From: JAXLYE01 sp046351595
GTDB lineage: Bacteria; Myxococcota_A; Polyangia; Palsa-1104; JAEUJZ01
Reading direction: 5' to 3'
Length of the DNA: 64,000 nucleotides
Assembly: GCA_046351595.1 (NCBI GenBank)
Contig: JAXLYE010000003.1
Location: 558,001 to 622,000 of the forward strand
Made by a program: the position numbers and the translations under genes. This document shows, one piece after another, positions 25,381-35,100 of this stretch; position 1 is the stretch's first letter, and each line of letters opens with the position of its first letter. The notes beneath the pieces are model-generated. The model saw only the letters and a list, made by a program, of their open reading frames with translations. It was not told the DNA's origin and made no database searches.

Positions 25381-25431
25381 CGGTCATCCGGAGCCGGTCA
25401 TCCGGGGCCGGTCATCCGGGGCCGGTCATGC
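25376..25431. repeat. four tandem 14-bp repeats
   Basis: Unit GGAGCCGGTCATCC is repeated four times (25376, 25390, 25404, 25418), the last two with GGGG for GGAG and the last ending GC. The first copy overlaps the right arm of the hairpin and the last ends eight bases before the lipoprotein stop. The region between the hypothetical gene and this lipoprotein gene (25043-25438) otherwise shows nothing. Confidence 0.85.
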
Positions 25432-25438
25432 GGAGGAG

Positions 25439-26416
25439 CTAGTTCGGACCCGGGAACAGAATCTGGAACAGCTCGTAGGAGTACACGCCGCCGCCGTCGG
25501 TGTGCTTGACGACCACGGTGCGCGACTTGGGCAGCGTCTTGCCCAGGAGGTCGAACGAGCTCCACGGGATGTTGAGGCTGTTGGTGCCGGTGAAGGAGCC
25601 GCTCGCGACCGCCGTTGCGTTCTTGTACAGGTTGTCGATCTCGGCGAACGAGTACGAGCTGCAGCACATCGTGCTCTCGTCGAAGACCTTCCACTGCTCG
25701 CCGGGCTGGGCCCCCATCTGCGGCAGGCTGAGCACGACGTTGCCCGAGGACGGCTGCACGACCTTGTTGGCGTCGACCACCAGCTGCAGCGAGTCGAACG
25801 AGATGAGGTAGTTGGGCGGCGGCACCGAGGCGCCGGTCGCGGTCGCGGTGACCTTGGCGTAGATGGCCGGGGGCGCGACGGCGCCGCAGGCCAGCGCGTC
25901 GTCCGAGTACAGCATGTTGATCTTGAAGTTGTTGGCGTAGACCGAGCCCGAGAGCATCTCGAACTTGGCGTTGGTATAGAACGCCAGCGCGCCGCCGGTG
26001 CCGTTGACCGCCGAGGGGGCCATGGCGTAGCCGTTGTTGAGGACGATGGGCGGCGAAACCGTGTAGTCAACCGCCGGGAGCTGGCTGCCGACCTGCACCG
26101 AGACCGCGGTCATGGTCAGCGGGCAGTTCGAGAAGGTGTCGTTCAGCGCGACCTGCAGGGTGCTGGTGCCGTCGTTCAGCTTGAGCTCCCACTTGCCGTC
26201 GCTGGTCTTGACCTTGCAGCCGGCGCCGAAGGTGCCCTTGATGCTCTTGGGAGAGAGCTGGGCGCCGCCGGGGCCGGTCAGCGCGCGCACCGAGCGGTCG
26301 ATTGAGGCGGAGCTGGAGTTGACGCTGGACTCCGAGCCACCGCAGCCGAGCGGCAGCAGGCCCGCGAGGGTGAGGGTGGCAAACAGGGTTCCGGTACGGC
26401 TGATGATCTTGGACAT
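25439..26416 (-). CDS. secreted lipoprotein, function unknown
   Basis: 325 aa from ATG 26416 with AAGGAG upstream. The N-terminus is a lipoprotein signal: positive MSKIISR, hydrophobic LFATLTLAGLLPL, lipobox PLGC, so Cys becomes the lipidated residue and the protein is anchored on the periplasmic or outer-surface side. After it come a serine-rich linker and a beta-rich body with several asparagine- and threonine-rich strands and a CC pair (STMCCSS). No domain recognised. It stands alone, with about 500 non-coding bases upstream. Confidence 0.75.
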   Translation of the reverse strand: MSKIISRTGTLFATLTLAGLLPLGCGGSESSVNSSSASIDRSVRALTGPGGAQLSPKSIKGTFGAGCKVKTSDGKWELKLNDGTSTLQVALNDTFSNCPLTMTAVSVQVGSQLPAVDYTVSPPIVLNNGYAMAPSAVNGTGGALAFYTNAKFEMLSGSVYANNFKINMLYSDDALACGAVAPPAIYAKVTATATGASVPPPNYLISFDSLQLVVDANKVVQPSSGNVVLSLPQMGAQPGEQWKVFDESTMCCSSYSFAEIDNLYKNATAVASGSFTGTNSLNIPWSSFDLLGKTLPKSRTVVVKHTDGGGVYSYELFQILFPGPN

Positions 26417-26920
26417 GACACGCTCCTTTAGTCGGGAAGGGACTCGCGGCGGCAACTGCGACGACCTACCGTCGCTGTTCACCTTCCGCGTCTCGTTCGT
26501 TCAACGATGACTCTTAGCTGAGCAGCAGGCGTGCCAGTCCCTATCGGGGAATCCGAACCGATTCCTGCAGTGATTCCGGACGTACATTGGGAATACGGAA
26601 TCCTGAATGATATGAGTATGTTGGCTGAGCAGAGTCTGTCCCAAGGTCTGCGGAGGCCGGGGTTCGCAGCGCCTTGCAGCGGGCAGCCGGAGTAACCATC
26701 CGTTACCTCAACAAGACGACAGCGCGATTTTTGAGGTCGGGTGCAGCGCCGCCCGCGGACTTTGCGGACTCCCAGGTCCGGAGGGATGATCCGGAACCGG
26801 CGGTAACGATGAGCTGCGGAGTGCTACCGGCCGGTGGCTGCCGGACTTGCAACCAGGCGGAATCCTTGGTGCGCCGCGTCGGTACGCGGCGTGCCTCTGT
26901 CCCGCACTGGGAGGAGTCCT
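26417..26920. other. non-coding divergent promoter region
   Basis: About 500 bases between two divergent genes (lipoprotein and SIMPL). It is less GC-rich than its surroundings around 26500-26640. A short inverted repeat GGAATC-cgaacc-GATTCC lies at 26548-26565 and could be an operator. No gene is recognised here. Confidence 0.5.
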
Positions 26921-27577
26921 ATGACCAACAGCAGACAAGACGAGCTGCCCCGCAGCGGCACCCTCAGCGTGGTCGGCGTCGGAGAGGTCCGCGTGAATCC
27001 GGACGTCGCCTGGGTCAACCTCGGGGTCACGACCCGCGGCGCCATCGCCGAGCAGGCCGTCAGCGCCAACATCGAGCGTATGAAGGAGGTGCTCGGCAGG
27101 CTCCGGGCTCTGGGAATCAAAGAGGAGGCGCTGCAGAGCGGCGAGCCCGTGGTCTTCCCGATCCTCCACCATGAAGAGGGGCCGAAGAAGGGACAGATCA
27201 TCGGCTACGGTGCCGAGAACCACGTCACCGTGCGCACCGACATCGAGCAGGCCGGCAAGGTCTTCGACGAGGGCATCGGCGCCGGCGCAAACCACAGCAG
27301 CACCATCGCGTTCGGCCTGCGCGACGAGACGCCGATGCGCAAGCTGGCGCTCGATGTCGCGGTCCGCTCGGCCTACTCCGAGGCTCAGCTCATCGCCGAC
27401 GCCACCGGCGTGCGCCTGCAGGGACCGCACAGCATGGACATCGCCCGCGCCGGCGGCCCCATCGTCACCGGCCACGCCCAGGGCCCCGGCGCCAGGAACC
27501 CGTCCGGCCTGCCCGGCAAGCTCACGCTGACCGCCAAGGTCACCATCGGCTACACGTACCTCTACAGCAGCCGCTGA
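26921..27577 (+). CDS. SIMPL (DUF541) domain protein
   Basis: 218 aa from ATG 26921, with GGAGGAG seven bases upstream; a longer frame to 26834 adds an unlikely arginine-rich tail. The SIMPL/DUF541 pattern is clear: GTLSVVGVGEVRVNPDVAWVN at the start, NIERMKEVLGRLRALGI, then the second half with KLALDVAVRSAYSEAQLIA and a final VTIGYTYLY. Most SIMPL proteins are exported, but no signal peptide is visible here. Members form large oligomers; some bind RNA or are linked to oxidative stress. The role here is unknown. Confidence 0.85.
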   Translation: MTNSRQDELPRSGTLSVVGVGEVRVNPDVAWVNLGVTTRGAIAEQAVSANIERMKEVLGRLRALGIKEEALQSGEPVVFPILHHEEGPKKGQIIGYGAENHVTVRTDIEQAGKVFDEGIGAGANHSSTIAFGLRDETPMRKLALDVAVRSAYSEAQLIADATGVRLQGPHSMDIARAGGPIVTGHAQGPGARNPSGLPGKLTLTAKVTIGYTYLYSSR

Positions 27578-27596
27578 GCCGCACTTCGTACGCAGA

Positions 27597-27626
27597 CTCC
27601 CAGAGCCTCCGAGAGGGCTCCGGGAG
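27597..27626. terminator. candidate bidirectional terminator hairpin
   Basis: Arms CTCCCAGAGCC and GGCTCCGGGAG pair with one mismatch around an eight-base loop between two convergent genes (SIMPL and the 1488-aa gene). No T-run follows, so the call rests on position and stem only. Confidence 0.4.
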
Positions 27627-27674
27627 CCGTTCCCATAAGCACGGAGCTCGGAGCTCCGGCTCGCTGTTCTCTGC

Positions 27675-30600
27675 TTACAGCGGGATCGTGTCGGCGTAGA
27701 CCACGCGCTCTTCGGTGCCGGGCTGGCGCGAGCCGGGCTCGCCGTCGGCCGGTAGGATCTCGATCTCTTCGACGGTGACGCGCAGGTCGGTGCGCTCGGG
27801 CTGTCCGGGCTGCACGATGGCGACCGCCCTGGGCAGCGTGATCGCGCCCACCCACGAGGCGCTGCCGCGCGCCGCGTCGTAGCCCTCCAGATCGAGCGGC
27901 ACCGTCGCGAGCTCGCGCCAGGCCAGGTCCGAGGTCTGCCCGGGCTCGCGCTGCTCGAGCCGCGCGATCAGGCGGCGGCACGCGTTCACGGCCTCCTTCG
28001 CCGTCTCCCAGGTCACCCGGCCCGCGGCGACCAGGCGCGCATAGCGCGGCCAGCCCAGGATGTTCACGCCGACCGGACCGCTGACCACGATGCGGGCCGT
28101 GCGCTCGTCGGGCCGCGCCAGCGTGAAGGCGCGCTCGGGCGGCAGCTGCGCGAAGTCGCACTGCACCGACTCGGACAGCGCGCAGCCCGGCAGCGCGTCG
28201 GGCTGATAGCGCGCGACCACCAGCCGGACGAACGGCCACAGCGCCGCGCCCGCGGACAGGCCGACATCGACCTGCCACAGCCGGCGCTCGTCGTGATAGG
28301 CCGGCTCGTAGGCCAGCACCGCGACCTGGCCGCCGCTCGTCGAAAGCAGCGCCGGCGGCGCCACCGGACCCGCGGGCTCGTTCGTCCGATCCAGGCCGCC
28401 GAGCTGCACGAGATCCTCGTGCTTCATCGGCACCGCGCGGTACGCCGGCCCGCGCTGGAACCACGCCGGATCCGCGCCCCACTCGCTGCAGAGGCCCGCG
28501 CCCGGAGCGTCCGGCGACGGCGCCAGCAGCACGCCCAGCTTCTCGCCCGCGCCCGACGAGAACCACGGCCGCTCGAGGTACAGCCGTAGCCCGACGCGGC
28601 GCGTGCGTCGGAAGGCGAAGGGCTGCTCGGGCTCGGGGCCCTCGATCCACTGGAACAGCGGCAGCACCGAAGTGACCTCGGGGCGCGCCGGCGGCGTCGA
28701 GGCCGGGACCGAGATCGTGTGCGGCGCGGACAGAAGATACGGAGGCCGCTCCGCGGTGTACGTCTCGGGCGCGAAGTACTCCTGGAAGCGCGTGGTGGCG
28801 CGGAAGCGGTACCGGATCACGCGGTGCTTGGTGTCGCCGAGCGCGTGCACGGCCCTATGCGTCTTGACCGCACCGACGACGGGCAGCGCCAGCGAGCCGC
28901 TGTCCTTGAACAGGACCACCAGATCCTCTTCGGGCGTGAGCGTGAAGCCGAACGCCGGGCCGGCCTTGCTCTGGGTCTCCGGACCCGCGAGGTTGAGGTC
29001 GTCCAGCACCTCGTCCCAATCGGCGTCCGCGTCGATGCGGTCGGTGCTGGGCCCGTGGCAGTCGAGCGCGCCGGCGATCGTGACCGACGTGCTGTTCGCG
29101 TCCCGCAGCGGTGCGAGCAGGACCGGGCGCGGCACCTCGAGCGGCCGCGGCACCGCGTGCACCAGCGTGTACTCCTCGGACGGCGTCAGCGCCCACAGCC
29201 AGCCCTCGGCCGCGGCCTCGATGATCAGCGGGTTCTTCTGCGCCGCCTCGGGCAGCATGCGGAACACGCCCAGCTTGTCGAGCGCGCCCGGGTCGAGCCG
29301 CGACGAGGCGCGCAGGCGCAGCGTGTCCGACGGCGGCAGCGAGACGCGGATGGCGCTGCCGTCCACCCCGGCCCCGAGCGCCGCGCCGTGCGTGAGCACC
29401 AGGCGGTAGGGCTCGAGCTCCGGGTAGGTGCCGCCGTAGCGAACGGACATGCTCTCGATGTTGCGCGGCCAGCGGATCACGCGATCCTTGTTCGCGTCCG
29501 GAAACAGCAGCGTGAGCCCGGCGGCCATCGGATCCGGCAGCCACGGCACCCGCAGCGCGTCGGTGTCATGGCCGATGTAGCGCCCCGCCGGCAGCGCCTG
29601 GCCGCGCGGCCACGTCGTCAGATCGATCGGCGCCGACCCCGCCGGGCCCAGCGCCGCGATGCCCGGCTGATCGTGGCGCAGCGACGGCGTCGTCAGATCG
29701 GGCACGCTGGTGTCGAGCAGGGTCCCGCTCTCGCGCAGCGCCATGCGGAACGCGCGCTGGTGCGCGCTCGGGTCGGGGCTGGCGATCGCGAAGTCGAACA
29801 CGCCGTGGCGCTCGGCCTCGTTCTGCGTGGTCTTGGGCGGCACGAGGTGGCGCTCGCTGGTGGCGCCGTAGCCGTGCACGTCCGCCGGGGTCGTCGAGTC
29901 GATCCACGGCGTCACCGTGACCGCTCCTTCGGCCGAGACGCTGACGTCGCTGCGCACGACCAGGCGGCGCAGCGACTCGCCTTCGGTGAAGCGGCGGCGC
30001 GCCACCGCGGTTGGCGGCGCCACCGGCTCCCAGCGCAGGAACGGGCGCGGCCGCGACACGGTGTCCAGGGCCAGCTTGGCCACGTCGGCCAGCGCCAGCC
30101 CCGACTCGACGAGCTCGGCGTGCGCGAGCGCGGTGCTGGACAGGCGCGCCGCGGACCACTCCGCGGTGTCCGCGACCAGCGCGGTCGGCGCGGCCACCAC
30201 CGCCGCCAGGGTCCGCTCGATCTGCTCGCGCCGCGTCGGCGCCGCGCCGCGCCGCTCGAGCGCCGTGGCGCGCAGGGCCGCTCGCTCGCGCAGCAGCCCA
30301 TCGAGCTCGGCCATCCCGGTGAGCGGCGCCCGAACCTGCGGCTCCGCCGCCTCGATTGGACCGAGCGTCAGCGTCGCGGTCTGCGGCTGCGGCACCTCGG
30401 CGCGCGCGCTGCCGAGCCACGGCGCATCCGCGACCGCGGGCCGCGGCCGGGCGCGCAGGATCTCCTCGACGACCCCCGCGGGCTGGGGCTGCGCCGTCGC
30501 CGGCCGCAGCGCGTGCGGCACGCTGTTGCCGGCCAGGTCGACGGTGAAGGCGCGGAAGGCGTAGGTGCGGCCGTAGCGCAGGCGCGGCAGCGTGCCCGGC

Positions 30601-32141
30601 GCCGCGTGGTGCGTCGCCGACACCGGCGTCGGCCGCGTCGTCGCCGCAGGATCAAAGACCTCGTGCCCGCTCTCGTGGTGCAGCGCGCGCCCGGGGTAGG
30701 GCGCCGACAGGCTCCAGCCCTCCCAGCCAAACAGCGACTCGTGCACGTACAGCGGGCTCTTGTCGACGCCGGGCGTCTCGCTCACCGAGCCGGTGCGGAC
30801 GAAGCCCGGCGCGGTGCTGCTCAGCGTCGCCGTGCCGACCTGGATCTCGGACTTGCGCTCGTGCAGCGAGAACCAGCGGTGCGCGCTGTCGTCGAAGACC
30901 TCGACGCGGTAGCCGCGCAGCAGGTCCTCGGCGTGCAGCTCGGCGGTGCCGGCGGCGACCGCGCCATCGAGCGTGGCCGCGCCGTCCACGCGCTGCTTGA
31001 CGTGGTCGTCGCGATCGCTGCGCACGACCGTGAGCCCGGTGGCGCGCAGCGTCGGCGGCGCCGCGTGCGCGGGCTCGCCCTTGCGCTCCTGCAGGAGCAG
31101 CCGCGGCAGCGTCCACAAAAAGCGATCGAGCTTGGTCGCCGAGGCGTCCGGATCGAGATCGAGCACCGCGAAGCGCGCCTCATCGCCGAGGCGCAGGCGG
31201 CCGTCGCGGAGGTCGCTGCTCTCACTCTGCGGCCGGGCCAAAAGCGCGCTGCCGCTGACCTGCACCAGCGTCTTCGCCGACGGCAGCGCCGCCTTGTCGT
31301 AGGGCGCGGCGAGCTTCACCTGCCCCTTGAGCCACTGCGCGCCGCGCAGCCGGGCCAGGTCGCCGCTTGCGACCCGCAGATCGATGACGAGGCCGAGGGC
31401 GCGCAGCAGATCCGGGTGATCGTTGACCAGGCTGAGGCGCTCGTGGAAGTCGGGCCGCGGCGGCTCGATGCGCGGCCGCGTCGCCCCCGGCGTCGGGCGC
31501 GCCTGGAACGGCTGCGTCGACTCCGGGCGCTCGTAGAAGCGGCGCGCGCGGTGGATCTCCCCGAGCAGCGCGTAGACCGCGTCGCGGCCGCCGGCCCGCA
31601 TCAGCGCCGCCAGCTCGCGCGGCGACTCGACCAGCCGATCGAGCACGCGCGTGACCGCGGTCTCGTCGTACGCACCGCGCCCGTCCCACAGCTTGTGCTC
31701 GCGCGCCACCGCCACCAGCACCGAAGCCAGCGGCGAGGCCGAGGGCAGCGGCGTCTCGACCGGCGAGGCGACGGCGCTGAGCGCGTGGATGCCCTTGGCC
31801 GCCTGCTCGGCGAGCCGCGTCGAGAAGCTGCGCCACTTGCGGTCGCTCCAAGCCGGGCGGGTGCGGCCGCGCACCGGCGTGTCCGCCGGGAACGCCTGCT
31901 GCCACAGGCCGGGCGTCGTCGCCGAGGCGAGCTTCACGGGCAGCGGCCCGGTCTGATCCGCGAGCACGATCTCGGCGCCCGCGAGGCGATCCGTCCACGC
32001 CGCGAACAGCGGGAATGCGCGCAGCTCGCTCTCGCTCGTAGTGGGCTCCAGCCGCGGCGCGACGTAGAGCGAGACGTGGAAGCGCTCGCGCGGATCCACC
32101 GAGTAGGGCAGGGCAGTGACGACGTAGCGTTCGATGGCCAT
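27675..32141 (-). CDS. giant hypothetical protein, 1488 aa
   Basis: 1488 aa starting MAIERYVVTALPYS at ATG 32141, three bases after the stop of the upstream 1205-aa gene, so the two form an operon. No signal peptide or membrane segment. The sequence is rich in Arg, Pro and Ala and looks like a chain of beta domains: short stretches such as LRYGRTYAFRAFTVDLAGNS and RYRFRATTRFQEYFAPETY resemble fibronectin-like or immunoglobulin-like strands. I recognise no known family. Size, pairing with another giant protein and lack of an export signal suggest a cytoplasmic assembly or a payload released by an unseen route. That is speculation. Confidence 0.7.
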   Translation of the reverse strand: MAIERYVVTALPYSVDPRERFHVSLYVAPRLEPTTSESELRAFPLFAAWTDRLAGAEIVLADQTGPLPVKLASATTPGLWQQAFPADTPVRGRTRPAWSDRKWRSFSTRLAEQAAKGIHALSAVASPVETPLPSASPLASVLVAVAREHKLWDGRGAYDETAVTRVLDRLVESPRELAALMRAGGRDAVYALLGEIHRARRFYERPESTQPFQARPTPGATRPRIEPPRPDFHERLSLVNDHPDLLRALGLVIDLRVASGDLARLRGAQWLKGQVKLAAPYDKAALPSAKTLVQVSGSALLARPQSESSDLRDGRLRLGDEARFAVLDLDPDASATKLDRFLWTLPRLLLQERKGEPAHAAPPTLRATGLTVVRSDRDDHVKQRVDGAATLDGAVAAGTAELHAEDLLRGYRVEVFDDSAHRWFSLHERKSEIQVGTATLSSTAPGFVRTGSVSETPGVDKSPLYVHESLFGWEGWSLSAPYPGRALHHESGHEVFDPAATTRPTPVSATHHAAPGTLPRLRYGRTYAFRAFTVDLAGNSVPHALRPATAQPQPAGVVEEILRARPRPAVADAPWLGSARAEVPQPQTATLTLGPIEAAEPQVRAPLTGMAELDGLLRERAALRATALERRGAAPTRREQIERTLAAVVAAPTALVADTAEWSAARLSSTALAHAELVESGLALADVAKLALDTVSRPRPFLRWEPVAPPTAVARRRFTEGESLRRLVVRSDVSVSAEGAVTVTPWIDSTTPADVHGYGATSERHLVPPKTTQNEAERHGVFDFAIASPDPSAHQRAFRMALRESGTLLDTSVPDLTTPSLRHDQPGIAALGPAGSAPIDLTTWPRGQALPAGRYIGHDTDALRVPWLPDPMAAGLTLLFPDANKDRVIRWPRNIESMSVRYGGTYPELEPYRLVLTHGAALGAGVDGSAIRVSLPPSDTLRLRASSRLDPGALDKLGVFRMLPEAAQKNPLIIEAAAEGWLWALTPSEEYTLVHAVPRPLEVPRPVLLAPLRDANSTSVTIAGALDCHGPSTDRIDADADWDEVLDDLNLAGPETQSKAGPAFGFTLTPEEDLVVLFKDSGSLALPVVGAVKTHRAVHALGDTKHRVIRYRFRATTRFQEYFAPETYTAERPPYLLSAPHTISVPASTPPARPEVTSVLPLFQWIEGPEPEQPFAFRRTRRVGLRLYLERPWFSSGAGEKLGVLLAPSPDAPGAGLCSEWGADPAWFQRGPAYRAVPMKHEDLVQLGGLDRTNEPAGPVAPPALLSTSGGQVAVLAYEPAYHDERRLWQVDVGLSAGAALWPFVRLVVARYQPDALPGCALSESVQCDFAQLPPERAFTLARPDERTARIVVSGPVGVNILGWPRYARLVAAGRVTWETAKEAVNACRRLIARLEQREPGQTSDLAWRELATVPLDLEGYDAARGSASWVGAITLPRAVAIVQPGQPERTDLRVTVEEIEILPADGEPGSRQPGTEERVVYADTIPL

Positions 32142-32144
32142 GGT

Positions 32145-35100
32145 TCAGGCTCCCGCAAAGGCGAGGCAGTACTCGGAGAAGCGCAGGGCGGCTTGCGTCT
32201 CGTCGGCGCCCAGCAGCTCCAGGAAGGTCGGGTCGCCGGCCGAGCCCGCGAAGCGACGCTCGACCTCGAACGACACCGACACGCTGAAGCAGAACACCTC
32301 GACCTCGATGGTCAGGCGCGCGCGGCCGACCAGCTTGCCGGTGTCGAACTGATACACGAGCTCGAGGTACAGCTCGATCGAGGCCGAGGCGATGCCCAGC
32401 ACATTGACCTCGCCGCGCAGGCGGAAGTAGCCGGTGAGCGAGCCGGCGTCGCCCTCCATGCGGATGTAGACGCCGACCGCGGCGCTGATGGAGCCCGAGG
32501 CGACGCCGAAGTCGACGCCGAGCTGCGCCCGCGCCTCGAGCGAGACCTCCAGGAGCTCGAGCTTCTTGGGCGAGAGGCGCAGCCCGAAGAAGCCGCCGCC
32601 GCCCAGGCACATCACGGTCAGCACGAACGGCTGCTCGCGGCTGCAGAACGAGAAGCCGACCGTGATCGACTCGCCCAAAAACGGCACGTGGACGTCGGCA
32701 GCGAAGCTCAGGTTCTCGAGGCTGAAGACGCCGATCGCGATGTTCGGCAGGGCCAGGCTGAAGCCGGCGCGGATGCCCGTCGCGTCCACGTCGAAGTACG
32801 GCGGATCGCTGAAGCCGTCCATCGGGATCCACTCGGACAGCTTGGCCAGGTAGCCGAGCACGCCGAGGAACTCCTTCTCTTTGAAGACGACGTCGACCTC
32901 GGTGCGGCGGCCGGTGCCGGAGCGGAATGAGATGCGCTCGAACTTTAGCACCAGGAGCTCGGCGTTCGCGACGATCGAGGCCGGCAGCAGGATCAGATCG
33001 AAGTCGCGCAGCTCGGCCAGGACCTGGGCGCGCGCGCCCGCGGCACCGCCGGTGCGGGCCTCGACCGCGAGCACCAGGCCGTGCGGATCGTTGGCGCGGA
33101 ACAGCGGCCCGGAAGACGGCCAGCTCTGGATCTTGGGGCGCCACTCGTAGCGCGCGCGCACCTCGCCGTCGCGCGGCAAGAGCCCCTGCACGAACGCGAA
33201 GATCCGCTCGACCAGCGCGGCGGCGTCGTCGAGCGGCGCGCGCACGGTGGTGCACAGGTTCTGGATCTGCTCGCGCAGCACCGGCGTCAGCGCCACGCCC
33301 GCGAGCGCGTCCGCGATCTGCTGCACCGCGGTGCGGGTGTCGTTGAGGATCCCGGTGATCGCGGTGCGCGCGGCAGTGATCACCGACTCGTCGGTCGCGC
33401 CGAACAGGTCCTGGATGCGCTGGCGCAGGCTGGCGAGCAGCGTCTGCAGCGTGCCGGCCACCGCGGCGGGCGTGCCCGCGGCCTGCTTCGCGAGCTGCAC
33501 CAGCCGCTCGAGGTCGCCGAGGAACCCGGTGACCTGATCGAGCAGGTCCTGCACGAACTTCGGCGCCTCGTCGAGGCCGATGGCGCCCAGCAGGTCCTTG
33601 AGCTCGATGACCCCGAACAGCTTGGGCAGCACGTCGGTGAACGCCGAGGCGTCAAACTGCGGCCCCGCGCCGTCGCCGTTCGAGGCCAGACCGAGGCGCC
33701 GCGACAGCCCGGCGATGGGCAGATCCGGCTGCAGGAAGCCGCCCGAGCGGTCGGTGCCCTCGGAGAAGCTCAGCGCCTTGGGCGTGACCAGCTTGGCGAA
33801 GACCTGCGCGCTGGACGGATCCGCGGAGAAGCCGCTCGCGACGTAGGGCGCCGCGTACTCGATGTCGACCGGATCGGCGTGGAAGGCGAGCTTCTGCATC
33901 GCCGGGATGACGACGCGGGCGCGGGTCAGCGTGGGATCCGAGTGCGGGTCGCCGCTGCTGACCGGGATCGTGCCCTCGAAGCGCAGCGTCTGCGCCTCCA
34001 GCGTGGTGTCGCCGCCGCGCTCGGCCGGCGCGAAGGCGACGCGCTGCGCGCGGGCCGGGATCAGCGACTTGCTGTCCGCCTTGTCGTTCCAGGTCTTCTG
34101 GACCTTCTGCCGGTTCGCGGTGGCGCCCGCGGGCGCTACATACTGATCCGCGACCCACAACAGCGGCGTGTACAGCCGCACCGTGCGCCCCTCGTGGTCG
34201 ATCGCGTCCAGCGTGAACTGGAACTCCCCGGTCTCGACGGTGGGCCAGAACAGCTTCTGATCGTCCACCGAGCCGCCGCCCGCCAGCATGGGGTCCTTGA
34301 TGTCGGGCGTGACCAGCGGCCGCACCGCGACCCGCACGAAGGGCATCCGGCGGTCGCTGTACAGCCGCTCCGGCTCGCCGATGACCAGGAACTTGCGCTG
34401 GTACAGGCGCGCCTGCGGGTTCTTGCTGTCCTTGATCTTGCGCTCGGTGATCTTGACCAGCGAGGCGCGGTGCCCGAACGGGAACAGGAACCCGGGGTAG
34501 ACGACGCGCACGAACTGATCGCGGCCCATCGGCGCCACGTGATCCCACGACAGGATCGCGTCGAGGCCGGCCTGCGTATACGGCGTCGTCTTCCACTGGC
34601 CGTGCAGATCGAGCCACCCCCCGAGCGCCGACAGCTCGAGGCGGCGCGCGTCCGCGGGATCGGGCCGGGTAAGGGTCCAGTCCGCGGTCTGCCGCACCAG
34701 CGCCCCGCGATCCGAGCGGTCGAGCGACGTCCGGAACGGCACGAGCGCGTGGTCTTCGGTCTCGCCCGTGTCCTTCTCGCGGTTCCAGATCGCGCGCACG
34801 ATGCGCTGCGGATCGTCGCGCTCGTCGACGCTGACCGTCTGATCCGGCGCGACGCGGCGGACGCCGAGGCGTGTGTGCCACAGCTCCACCAGCTCGGGGT
34901 GGCGCGCGGAGCGCTCGGGCTGGTTGGTGTGCGCGAAGCCGGCGCGATCGCTCGGCGAGATCGTCAGCCGCCACGGCGCCTCGATCGCGGTCTCGTCGTC
35001 GTGCGGCGCGCGCGGTTTCAGGTTCAGGATCACGTCGATGATCCCGGGCGACACCACGAGCCCGCCCGGACCGAGCAGCGAGCGCGCACCGCGGCGCAGG

